DNA of 9,886 nt from an uncultured Candidatus Saccharibacteria bacterium (lineage in GTDB: Bacteria; Patescibacteriota; Saccharimonadia; Saccharimonadales; Saccharimonadaceae), in the NCBI GenBank assembly GCA_947253405.1, contig CAMXZF010000019.1, positions 1-9,886 on the forward strand, in the 5' to 3' direction. Numbering within the stretch: the stretch's first letter is position 1; each line of letters opens with the position of its first letter. The notes below the pieces were generated by a model. The model was not told the origin of the DNA. It saw only the letters and a program-made list of their open reading frames with translations, and searched no databases. Shown in pieces: positions 1 to 6,611 of this stretch. A program made the translations under genes and the position numbers.

Positions 1-1
1 A

Positions 2-1993
2 CCAGCTGGCACTTACTCTACCAACGTAGTCTATACCGTGACACCTAAATTGCCGCCAATTGCTCCACCCACTATCTCTAAAGTCATTAACGACACCCAT
101 TACACTACTAAATCAGACTTAACTGCTATAGAAGGCACTAACCTAAAAACCGCTACATCAGTCTTCATTGACTTTAATAAAGACGGTAAAGCCGATAGTA
201 ACGAACTAGCTACTAACCTAAAGACTTATCCAGGTACAGACAAAGAAGACACGGTTATATCTTTCAATTCACCAACCACTAACAATACTGGCATCTATGA
301 TGTCTATGTCACCACCATGGGTGGTATAGCTAAACTAGATCAGTCTTACATCGTCTCTAAATTTAGTCCATGCCAATCAGGCAATGCTAAGAATGACTGT
401 AGAGTTGATCTAGATAACAACATGATCCCAGTTAAATATACTGGTAACACCACAGCCCCTAAATGGGAATCCCTAACTAACACCCAAGCTGGTATAAATG
501 GTAGTCTACCATCTAACAAAGTTGGCGAGTGGTATGACTATAACCATAAGAAGTGGGCTAATGCTGTAACCGTTAAAGATCCTAGTAAGTATAAGAACCA
601 AAATAAAGTAGTTGATGAAAATGATGTATTAGGCTACTTTGTCTATATACCACGCTACAGCTATGAAGTTATGCGTCCTAACGCTACTGACCAGGTAGTA
701 ACTGGCGAAGATTACAGACTACCTGACTATAATATGCGCGCTCCATCCGATGGCACTTTTATTAAGCCTGGCTTTATGATTAACTTTGAAAACAAATATA
801 ACCTATTCAAAACCCCAGGTGACTCAACTAGCTGCTCTTCAATCTCAGGCTCCACTTTAACTACTAAAGACTATAGAACTAAATGTGCTAAAGACCTAGG
901 CTATTCTAGACTAAACCCAGAAAATGATAATACTAAAGCTAACAAAACTACCTGGGCCACTCATCCTGCCTTTAGATGGCAATATACTAAAGCTATTAAC
1001 GGTATCGATAGAAACCATGAACTAAACGGCTTCTGGGTAGGTAAATATGAAACTACTGGCTCTACTACAGCGCCTACAGTTAAGCCTAATAGTAAGCATA
1101 TTGGCGAAATAGAAAACGTCGGCACCTACTATGACATCGCCAAATCCTTAGGCCGCAAAGACAACTACAACTCCTACGGCAACAACACCGCCATCCCTCA
1201 AGACAACCACAACCTAGCTGGTTATTCCTCCCACATGCTCAAAAACACTGAATGGGGCGCCATTACCTACCTAGCTACCTCTACCTACGGCGCTGGCCTA
1301 AATAATGTCAAGAAAAATGGTAGTAATAGTAAAGGCAAAGACGGCAACAATCAAGAGAGCCGGGGTGTCACTGGCTGTGGTCCTGAGTCTGAGACTAATA
1401 GTGATGAATATAATAGAGGTGAATATGATGGAAGTGAATATGATGGATGCAATGCCTACAATACTTCCATAGGCCAACTAGCCTCTACTACCAACAACCC
1501 AACTGGCATCTATGATATGGCAGGTGGAGCTGTGGAGTATGACATGGCCAACTTAACCGATAATCCTAGCCGAACAACAGCAAATGACAGTTGTCCTATT
1601 GCCAACCCCATAAAATCACCCTATGTTGATTTATATAAGACTACTAAGGCAGGCGGTAAGTTTGGCGCTAAGCCAGCTTGGTCAACGTTTGGTTCTATGG
1701 GCTTTATTGAGAATGAAGAGGGCTGGTATAACAACGATTCCTGCGATTGGGAGAGCTGTGGCGGGCAGGCTTTACATGAAACTAAAAAACAACAGAGCGT
1801 ATTTGACCCAGACTGGAGAAGCTCTTGGGGCAACACTTATGCGTACTTTACGCACGCCACTAGCTACTGGTCAATGCGGGGCGGTGCTTACAATGAAATT
1901 CCCTTCGTAGGTCTGTTCTATTCGAGTAGCTTTGACGGCTGCACCCATAGTGGTAGCTTTGGTTTTCGCTCTATCATATCACCTAGCCTTTAA
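2..1993 (+). CDS. Large surface protein, C-terminal part (TIG-like domain plus C-type-lectin/FGE-like domain); 5' end outside window
   Basis: The frame is open from the first bases, so the GTG at 38 is probably not the true start and the N-terminus is missing. Counting from that GTG, residues 10-108 look like a TIG/IPT immunoglobulin-like domain. Within it, residues 45-56 match the EF-hand calcium-loop spacing (D45, N47, D49, G50, D53, E56). Residues 128-215 contain a WYDY..KKWANAV block and a YIPRYSYEV block, known from surface and phage proteins of this type. Residues 330-651 look like a C-type-lectin fold related to formylglycine-generating enzymes: GFWVGKYETTG, HMLKNTEWGAITYL, GIYDMAGGAVEY, and the terminal RGG...GFRS signature. 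About a dozen cysteines could form disulfides, which fits an extracellular protein. The FGE catalytic function is not evident; ligand binding or adhesion is more likely. The C-terminus resembles a DGR variable region. Family placement is by recognition; the binding role is inference. Confidence 0.85.
   Translation, partial: PAGTYSTNVVYTVTPKLPPIAPPTISKVINDTHYTTKSDLTAIEGTNLKTATSVFIDFNKDGKADSNELATNLKTYPGTDKEDTVISFNSPTTNNTGIYDVYVTTMGGIAKLDQSYIVSKFSPCQSGNAKNDCRVDLDNNMIPVKYTGNTTAPKWESLTNTQAGINGSLPSNKVGEWYDYNHKKWANAVTVKDPSKYKNQNKVVDENDVLGYFVYIPRYSYEVMRPNATDQVVTGEDYRLPDYNMRAPSDGTFIKPGFMINFENKYNLFKTPGDSTSCSSISGSTLTTKDYRTKCAKDLGYSRLNPENDNTKANKTTWATHPAFRWQYTKAINGIDRNHELNGFWVGKYETTGSTTAPTVKPNSKHIGEIENVGTYYDIAKSLGRKDNYNSYGNNTAIPQDNHNLAGYSSHMLKNTEWGAITYLATSTYGAGLNNVKKNGSNSKGKDGNNQESRGVTGCGPESETNSDEYNRGEYDGSEYDGCNAYNTSIGQLASTTNNPTGIYDMAGGAVEYDMANLTDNPSRTTANDSCPIANPIKSPYVDLYKTTKAGGKFGAKPAWSTFGSMGFIENEEGWYNNDSCDWESCGGQALHETKKQQSVFDPDWRSSWGNTYAYFTHATSYWSMRGGAYNEIPFVGLFYSSSFDGCTHSGSFGFRSIISPSL
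1406..1450 (+). repeat. Three in-frame 15-bp tandem units in the surface protein gene
   Basis: Units at 1406-1420, 1421-1435 and 1436-1450 share the pattern GAATATRATRGA plus three bases. They encode the pentapeptides EYNRG, EYDGS and EYDGC. They lie in a loop-like, low-complexity stretch of the lectin-like domain, so copy number could vary by slippage without breaking the frame. Confidence 0.8.
1886..1966 (+). other. Putative DGR variable region (3' end of the surface protein gene)
   Basis: This segment encodes the stretch between the conserved RGG and the terminal FRSIISPSL of the lectin-like domain. That is the position of the variable region in diversity-generating retroelement targets with this fold. 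Of its 27 codons, 23 end in C or T (exceptions gaa, gta, ctg, tcg), as expected if a template rich in AAC/AAT codons was mutated at adenines. Residues such as S, G, D, C, H, F and Y at the exposed positions are all reachable from AAY by adenine changes. No template repeat or reverse transcriptase is in the window, so this rests on position, fold and codon pattern only. Confidence 0.5.
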
Positions 1994-2008
1994 CCTTTAG
2001 GCTAGGTG
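1980..2008. other. Perfect hairpin over the stop codon (DGR-type hairpin or terminator)
   Basis: The arms CACCTAGCCT (1980-1989) and AGGCTAGGTG (1999-2008) are perfect complements, giving a 10-bp stem and a 9-nt loop. The TAA stop (1991-1993) sits inside the loop. Neither strand has a T-run after the stem, which argues against a strong intrinsic terminator. A hairpin just 3' of a variable region is a known recognition element in DGR target genes. It also lies between two convergent genes, so a weak bidirectional terminator remains possible. Confidence 0.6.
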
Positions 2009-2044
2009 TAATTAAATTAATAAGTAATCTGCTATCGTTATTTT

Positions 2045-2689
2045 CTAGTCAATAATATCAACATCAGCCACAATCGCGTTTAAGGGCAAAATATGAATGT
2101 GATAATTATCATAGTCTGACATCAAAGCTACCGGCGTATCTTCATCTGGTGTGATGTTGGGGTCAAATTCCTGTAATGTGGCAAAGCCCATGCAAACGCC
2201 AGCTATCTTGTAATAATCGTCTACATTGCCGATCTCGCCACCTTCAACTTTCTCTAGGCCTGAACCAACTTTGATAAGTTTAGGCTTGGGTGAATCATAG
2301 GGAGTTTCAGCAATATCATAATAATGGGTAGCCCAAGTTTTAATGCCATTGGCATTATTGCGATAAAAGTAATCTAAAGATTGTTCTAGATATTGACGCA
2401 TAGGCCCAGAAAACTCCTGTGCAGCGCTTAGGCGCTCACTGATTGAATAAGAGCTATTTTTACCCCACTTGTTATCATAGTCTTCACCTTCCCCGACTAA
2501 TTCACAAAACATTGCCCGCGCTTTTTTAGCTTCGCCACCGATATATTCGGGCGTTTTAGTCTCGTCATTAAAATTATCGGATGATTCCATTAAAGGAATA
2601 ATATATTGACCAATTTGCTGTTTACGCTTAGCGGCCTTATCTTCATCAGCATTAAAAAAGTTGCTTTGCTTGTCGTTGTATTTGTCCAT
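2045..2689 (-). CDS. Unrecognised acidic cytoplasmic protein (214 aa)
   Basis: I do not recognise a family. The protein has no signal peptide or membrane segment. It starts with a charged, lysine-rich segment (residues 1-28) and is otherwise acidic, ending DVDIID. Residues 80-125 look helical (ISERLSAAQEF...YLEQSLDYFYR), and the C-terminal third has a hydrophobic core (KIAGVCMGFATLQEF, NYHIHILPLNAIVADVDI) that suggests a compact alpha/beta fold. I chose the ATG at 2689; an in-frame GTG at 2698 would add MRF. The purine-rich AGTGAG, 4 nt before the ATG, overlaps that GTG and could serve as a weak ribosome site. The gene has its own consensus promoter (2756-2783), so it need not be co-transcribed with the membrane protein upstream. 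It converges on the surface protein gene with a 51-bp gap holding the hairpin. Confidence 0.8.
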   Translation of the reverse strand: MDKYNDKQSNFFNADEDKAAKRKQQIGQYIIPLMESSDNFNDETKTPEYIGGEAKKARAMFCELVGEGEDYDNKWGKNSSYSISERLSAAQEFSGPMRQYLEQSLDYFYRNNANGIKTWATHYYDIAETPYDSPKPKLIKVGSGLEKVEGGEIGNVDDYYKIAGVCMGFATLQEFDPNITPDEDTPVALMSDYDNYHIHILPLNAIVADVDIID

Positions 2690-2755
2690 AAATCTCACTT
2701 TTCTTAGGTAAAGTAACCAATCTTCCCCACCTACTACTTAAAATATACCTGATAT

Positions 2756-2783
2756 ATTATAACGCAAAAATTAGTTTTGTCAA
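2756..2783 (-). promoter_or_regulatory. Consensus sigma70-type promoter for the 214-aa protein gene
   Basis: On the minus strand TTGACA (2783-2778) and TATAAT (2761-2756) are separated by 16 nt. Both hexamers match consensus exactly. Transcription would start near 2749, leaving a leader of about 60 nt before the ATG at 2689. It is the only -35/-10 consensus promoter I see in the window; the others lack a -35 element. Confidence 0.75.
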
Positions 2784-2809
2784 TAAATAGATGGAATTAC
2801 AAGACGACT

Positions 2810-3538
2810 TTATTTTTTGGGGTCAAGATTAAGGATGACGTTATTTTTTTCGTCTAATATCTTGTATACATAGCGAGCCTCCATAACGATGTATTCGCTT
2901 TGGAATTTGTAAACTTTAGGGTCATTATTAAGTTTGAAGCTAATTCTAATTACACTAGTTTCGTTATCTTGGCGTTCATTCAAGGTATCTCGTTCGATGT
3001 TGTCTAAAAAGGTTATTTTTTGGGGTTCGATATTATTTTGGTTGGCAAAGAATTTAATTACTTCATAAACGGCTTTCTTTTTTCGTCGCATTGGTGCGCT
3101 AGAGCTTTCAAAGGCCGCAGAAGCGTTGATAACCCAAGGCTTGTCAGGATAAAAATATTCAATGACTTGGTCAGGTGCGCCCTTTTTGACTAGATCATCG
3201 ATACTAAAATATGTTCCAGTAGCAATAACTTTGTCACCCTTAGTTATAAAACCTAGGCCACCAGCCGTATCTTTGCCGGTAAATGTAATTGACCACACTT
3301 TCCAATCTTGATAGCGAAAATGTACATCAGAAACATCCAGACTACTCTTTTTCTTCGGCTTTAGCTCGTCTTGGGCAATTTTTAGCAAAGCTTGCTTTTC
3401 GGTTGACATGTTATGGTTTTTTAGAGCGTAAGCTAGCGATAGACCTATTACTATTAGTATAAAGATAATGATAGCAATAAATATTTTATTTTTAATTATC
3501 ATTAGCAGTCTTTGCGATGTATTATTTGATTCTTCCAT
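2810..3538 (-). CDS. Single-pass membrane-anchored protein, function unknown (242 aa)
   Basis: Residues 1-18 are a short cytoplasmic tail with K16 and K18. Residues 19-39 are a strongly hydrophobic helix (IFIAIIIFILIVIGLSLAYAL), and the remaining 200 residues should lie outside the membrane. The outer part starts with a lysine-rich linker (about 46-66). A beta-rich block follows (VHFRYQDWKVWSITFTG, DKVIATGTYFS, VIEYFYPDKPWVINA), then a basic patch (RRKKK, 151-155) and an alternating region to the end. I recognise no enzyme motif. The start is well supported by AGGGAA located 7-8 nt upstream. It lies 13 bp after the secreted C39-like hydrolase gene on the same strand, so the two are almost certainly one operon. 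A role in anchoring or assisting that hydrolase is inference only. Confidence 0.85.
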   Translation of the reverse strand: MEESNNTSQRLLMIIKNKIFIAIIIFILIVIGLSLAYALKNHNMSTEKQALLKIAQDELKPKKKSSLDVSDVHFRYQDWKVWSITFTGKDTAGGLGFITKGDKVIATGTYFSIDDLVKKGAPDQVIEYFYPDKPWVINASAAFESSSAPMRRKKKAVYEVIKFFANQNNIEPQKITFLDNIERDTLNERQDNETSVIRISFKLNNDPKVYKFQSEYIVMEARYVYKILDEKNNVILNLDPKK

Positions 3539-3545
3539 TAATTAA

Positions 3546-3551
3546 TTCCCT
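3546..3551 (-). promoter_or_regulatory. Shine-Dalgarno site of the membrane-protein gene
   Basis: AGGGAA lies on the minus strand immediately after the stop of the upstream hydrolase gene and 7 nt before the ATG at 3538. It is the clearest ribosome-binding site in the window. It sets this operon-internal gene apart from the promoter-proximal genes, which lack one. Confidence 0.7.
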
Positions 3552-4961
3552 TTATTTGCATATTGCTATTGGCCCATTACCTTCCCCGGCAAGCATATTT
3601 GTAATGAAATCTTGCGGTTCGAATTCTGCGTCGGCGCCGGCTTTACTGTCGTCTTTAGTGAAAGAAGAGTTTAGGGTTTTATATTTACCATTACATAAAG
3701 CTCTAATGGCTATACAGTGACCACTTGAGTGAGCGTAGTAGGGCGCCAGCTTATTGCCGCAAGCCCAAATCATACAGCCCTGCTTTAATTTAGCGTTGAC
3801 CGCTTCTACATTCCTTTCAATTAATTCTCTTTTTAGGCCATAAGACTCAGGAAGTTGTTTTGAGCTTGCCACAACCCAGCTTTCAGTTATACCTTGAAGA
3901 TGCTTTATGGTGTCGTTAGGAGTGGTGTCAGGCTTACCGGTCATGTTAGCGATTATCATAGTTGCTGCCAAGAAAGAGCAACCAGCCTTTCTAACGGTTG
4001 TCATACTACCGTTGTGATTAAATGGAAGACTGGTGTAATCTTCGCCCCATTGTTTATACCAAATAATTTTATCTGATTGACACATATCGCCAATATAGTT
4101 ATCACAGCTGTCGCTACTCATCTCACCGCCACCTTCAGTGTCACTAAGGGTTTTGCCTGGATTCATTGGATCACCACCAAGTTTTTTAATAAGTTGCATT
4201 ATAGTCTTAAATACGTCACCATATCCTTTTGATCTAGGGTCTGAATTACGGTCAAACTCGCCAAAATGCTCTTCTATTTCAGCCGTAGCTGCTGAGGTTG
4301 CCGCTAGGTAAATTCTGCCAAGACTGCCGAGCGGAAGGCTATCTAAAAATTTTTGAGCTGCAGCTGTGGGCATGCTCTCTGGTTCCCCACCTCCTGTGGC
4401 AACCCTCGGGTGTTCATCTCGTGATTGGTTTTTTATGTATTCAGCATCTTTCTTGGCGTCAGCTAACATGGTGCCAGGCATGTTTTTTGCGAGATAGTGG
4501 TTAATATAACCACCAGCGCCACCACCTTCGTTTTTAGTGTAGCCATAAAAGAATATTGGTGACACTCCAGCCTCTTTTATTATTTTAGTAATTTGACCGA
4601 TATTGCTAGAGTTTATACCGTATCGACGAATAACAGCTGTGTTGGTCGATAAAAACCATTTTTCTACTACGCTATCCTCTAAATCAAAGGTGGCACCAAT
4701 CGAGAAAGCGGCAAATTTAGTGATGTCATCGTTGCCCATACTGGCGCTATTGCTGCCACACCCATTATAAAAGTTAACATCGTTAGCTGAATAGAAGTCA
4801 GTAGTGGTTAGGCTCTTATCTTTGGCGTCATCTTTTTCTTCGGTGGCGTGAACTAAATTAACTGCTAGTATGGCGCCAATAGAGCAAGCCACCAAAATGG
4901 TAAATAATATTACAAATTTTAGTAGTTTACCACTTATCTGAGCTTTTTTAGAGCCATGCAT
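3552..4961 (-). CDS. Secreted two-domain hydrolase: lysozyme-like N-terminal domain plus C39-like cysteine peptidase domain
   Basis: Numbering here is from the upstream ATG at 4976. A basic N-terminus (KK, K17, K20) and hydrophobic stretch (21-42) ending VHA-TEE form a signal peptide or anchor. Residues 84-190 (GVSPIFFYGY, NEGGGAGGYINHY, DAKKDAEYIKNQS) resemble lysozyme/glucosaminidase-like wall hydrolases, with E150 as candidate catalytic acid. A loose linker with GGG motifs follows (190-290). Residues 303-474 look like a Peptidase_C39_2 papain-like domain: Q309 as oxyanion-hole glutamine, C333 in KAGCSFLAATM as nucleophile, H420 in SSGHCIAIRAL and N436 completing the triad. Seven cysteines lie between 291 and 428 and one at the last-but-one residue. 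I chose M6 (4961) because the first ATG overlaps a TATAAT -10 box. First gene of an operon with the membrane protein at 2810-3538. Peptidoglycan cleavage or processing of surface or host proteins is plausible; the substrate is unknown. Confidence 0.75.
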   Translation of the reverse strand: MHGSKKAQISGKLLKFVILFTILVACSIGAILAVNLVHATEEKDDAKDKSLTTTDFYSANDVNFYNGCGSNSASMGNDDITKFAAFSIGATFDLEDSVVEKWFLSTNTAVIRRYGINSSNIGQITKIIKEAGVSPIFFYGYTKNEGGGAGGYINHYLAKNMPGTMLADAKKDAEYIKNQSRDEHPRVATGGGEPESMPTAAAQKFLDSLPLGSLGRIYLAATSAATAEIEEHFGEFDRNSDPRSKGYGDVFKTIMQLIKKLGGDPMNPGKTLSDTEGGGEMSSDSCDNYIGDMCQSDKIIWYKQWGEDYTSLPFNHNGSMTTVRKAGCSFLAATMIIANMTGKPDTTPNDTIKHLQGITESWVVASSKQLPESYGLKRELIERNVEAVNAKLKQGCMIWACGNKLAPYYAHSSGHCIAIRALCNGKYKTLNSSFTKDDSKAGADAEFEPQDFITNMLAGEGNGPIAICK

Positions 4962-4974
4962 ATTTATGGATAAC

Positions 4975-4980
4975 ATTATA
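4975..4980 (-). promoter_or_regulatory. Candidate -10 box of the C39-hydrolase operon
   Basis: TATAAT on the minus strand overlaps the first in-frame ATG (4976-4974) and lies 13 nt before the second ATG at 4961. That spacing matches the other promoter-proximal genes here. I see no -35 and no TG extension, and a TAAAAT at 5016-5011 is an alternative, so confidence is moderate. Confidence 0.4.
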
Positions 4981-5028
4981 TATAAATATAAGCGAAAAGC
5001 CTAGGTGTATATTTTACAACAACAAAGC

Positions 5029-5313
5029 TTAATGGAGCTTATCAATAACTTGGAGTATTTTTTTACAGGCTAGATCAATGTCGCCGCTGTTGTCGCCGTA
5101 CATGAAATTATTTAGACCATCAAATATTGGGTCAGGCTTTGGCTTTTTAATTTTACTGGGATCTAGGTTGATTGACTTATAGTAATCACGGATAGCCTTC
5201 CATGTTAGCATGTAGGCTTCGGAAAAAGTTAATTCAAATTGACCATCATTAACCGCGACTCTAGAAAGAATGCTTTTTATGCTAGATTGTAAGGCTGTTT
5301 CTGGCTTAGTCAT
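5029..5313 (-). CDS. Small unrecognised protein (94 aa), translationally coupled to ackA
   Basis: Its ATG overlaps the TGA stop of ackA in an ATGA arrangement (5313-5310), the classic geometry for coupled translation, so it is almost certainly in the ackA operon. The protein is soluble and probably helical. Residues 1-20 are amphipathic, 25-48 contain an aromatic helix (LTFSEAYMLTWKAIRDYYKSI), 54-63 are a K/P-rich hinge (KIKKPKPDP), and the C-terminus ends ACKKILQVIDKL. I recognise no domain. No clear Shine-Dalgarno precedes it, only purine-rich AGAAAGAA. A role linked to acetate kinase follows only from the overlap and is not shown by the sequence. Confidence 0.75.
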   Translation of the reverse strand: MTKPETALQSSIKSILSRVAVNDGQFELTFSEAYMLTWKAIRDYYKSINLDPSKIKKPKPDPIFDGLNNFMYGDNSGDIDLACKKILQVIDKLH

Positions 5314-6536
5314 TTATTCTTTCTAGCCTTTTTAACCTTAGCGATATCGCTTATTACGTTTTCGGTTTCTTCGGCGATCATTAATTCTTCGTTAGTGCGG
5401 ATAGACATAATGCGCGGTGTGCCTTTGGCGGAAATAGTTCCATCCATACCAGCGCGACCGACAATGCGATTGTTTTGTTCTTTATCGAGCTTGTAACCAA
5501 AAACCTGTAGATTATCAACAATAAATTGTCGCAAAATTGAGCCGTTCTCGCCTGCCCCAGCGGTAAAAATTAAGGCGTCAACTTTAGGTAAGGCAATCAT
5601 AACGCCGGCAATATGCTTAGCTATACTATAGGCCATAGTTTGCATAGCCATGCGCGCTTTTTTGTCACCCTTAATGGTAGCCTGCTCGACATCGCGCTGA
5701 TCTTGGCTAAGCCCAGATAGTGCCAATAGGCCACTATTGTGATTAAGTTCGTCTAGAATTTCTTCAGCTGATTTACTGAGTTTTTGCATCATGTATGGCA
5801 CAATCGCGGTGTCAATGTCGCCGGCTCGTGTACCCATAACCAACCCCTCTAAAGGCGTAAAGCCCATGGACGTATCAACGCTAGCGCCATTTTTAACCGC
5901 AGCAACCGATGCTCCGCCACCAATATGAGCAATCACAAAATTGCTATCATTAATGGGTATATTTAAAAGTTCGGCAGCGCGGTGACTAATATATTTATAG
6001 CTAATACCATGAAAGCCGTAACGTCGCACGCCATATTTTTCATACCAGCTTTCAGGTACGGCGTAGCGAAAAGCCTTTTCGGGTAAGGTTTGGTGAAAAG
6101 CAGTGTCAAAAACTGCCACTTGGGGTAAACTAGGCATTACTTCAGCTACGGCGCGCATACCTGCGGCAGCGGCTGGATTGTGTAGTGGCGCAAATGGCTT
6201 TAAAGCTTCAATTTCGCCAATGATTTTATCGTCCAATAAAACTGGTTCGGTGAAAACGTTGGTGCCATTAACTACTCGATGGCCGATAGCTTGGACGGTC
6301 TTTTTTAGGCCGCGCTCTTCTAGCTCATCGAATAGCTTTTTGACGGCGTCAATGTGGCTAGAGCCATCTAGTTTGCCCTCTTCTTTGGCATCGTTGGCTT
6401 CGATAGTAAAAGTTGGATTAATGCCGTTTAAATCTTCAGCGATACCTTTGGCGATAACTTTATAGCTAGTATGATCAAGTAGTTGAAATTTTAAACTAGA
6501 GCTACCACTATTAATAACTAAAATTGTTTCCTTCAT
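5310..6536 (-). CDS. ackA: Acetate kinase (acetate/propionate kinase family)
   Basis: AckA transfers phosphate between acetyl phosphate and ADP/ATP in the cytoplasm, normally the ATP-yielding last step of acetate fermentation. Numbering from the ATG at 6536 (408 aa, normal length), the ASKHA-fold motifs are in order: N9-SGSSSLKF, R87 in GHRVVNG, D144 in VFDTAFH, H176 in YGFHGIS, H204 in HIGGGAS, the long DTSMGFTPLEGLVMGTR block with R237, GAGENG (327-332), and RTNEEL (380-385). Two motif residues differ from textbook AckA: HRVVNG instead of HRVVHG, and HIGGG instead of HLGNG. An upstream in-frame ATG at 6557 lies inside the extended -10 box and would precede the transcript start, so 6536 is chosen. 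No pta gene is adjacent. The 94-aa gene downstream overlaps by 4 bp. Confidence 0.95.
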   Translation of the reverse strand: MKETILVINSGSSSLKFQLLDHTSYKVIAKGIAEDLNGINPTFTIEANDAKEEGKLDGSSHIDAVKKLFDELEERGLKKTVQAIGHRVVNGTNVFTEPVLLDDKIIGEIEALKPFAPLHNPAAAAGMRAVAEVMPSLPQVAVFDTAFHQTLPEKAFRYAVPESWYEKYGVRRYGFHGISYKYISHRAAELLNIPINDSNFVIAHIGGGASVAAVKNGASVDTSMGFTPLEGLVMGTRAGDIDTAIVPYMMQKLSKSAEEILDELNHNSGLLALSGLSQDQRDVEQATIKGDKKARMAMQTMAYSIAKHIAGVMIALPKVDALIFTAGAGENGSILRQFIVDNLQVFGYKLDKEQNNRIVGRAGMDGTISAKGTPRIMSIRTNEELMIAEETENVISDIAKVKKARKNK

Positions 6537-6547
6537 AATACTTATTA

Positions 6548-6556
6548 ATTTTAACA
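6548..6556 (-). promoter_or_regulatory. Extended -10 promoter of ackA
   Basis: TGTTAAAAT on the minus strand is a TGN-extended -10 with TAAAAT ending 11 nt before the chosen ATG. No -35 is apparent at 16-17 nt. Transcription should start about 4-5 nt before the ATG, giving an almost leaderless mRNA. Confidence 0.6.
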
Positions 6557-6587
6557 TAAAATATTGCTGCTACGGTTTTCTCTGGCA

Positions 6588-6596
6588 TGTTAAAAT
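6588..6596 (+). promoter_or_regulatory. Extended -10 promoter of tgt
   Basis: TGTTAAAAT, preceded by A to give ATGTTAAAATAT, ends 15 nt before the tgt ATG. No good -35 is seen at 16-18 nt; a TTGCTG at 6564-6569 is 21 nt away. The predicted leader is about 8-9 nt with no Shine-Dalgarno. It is divergent from the ackA promoter in a 75-bp gap. Confidence 0.6.
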
Positions 6597-6611
6597 ATAT
6601 TGCGATAAAAG

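Noticed and set aside
1623..1910. Open frames on both strands inside the surface protein gene (95 aa plus, 71 aa minus)
   Set aside because: They overlap the well-supported lectin-like domain, have no ribosome site and read as low-complexity shadow translations.
4999..5009. Similarity of CCTAGGTGTA to the right arm of the hairpin after the surface protein gene
   Set aside because: The shared stretch is only about eight bases (CTAGGTGTA against the 2002-2010 area), has no partner arm, and is likely chance.
5025..5040. Small inverted repeat AAGCT/AGCTT at the end of the 94-aa gene as a terminator
   Set aside because: The stem is only 5 bp and is followed by no clean T-run. I see no real terminator between this gene and the next one.
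6103..6465. 120-aa plus-strand frame opposite ackA
   Set aside because: It is antisense to conserved AckA motifs and its serine/alanine-rich translation resembles no family; a shadow frame.
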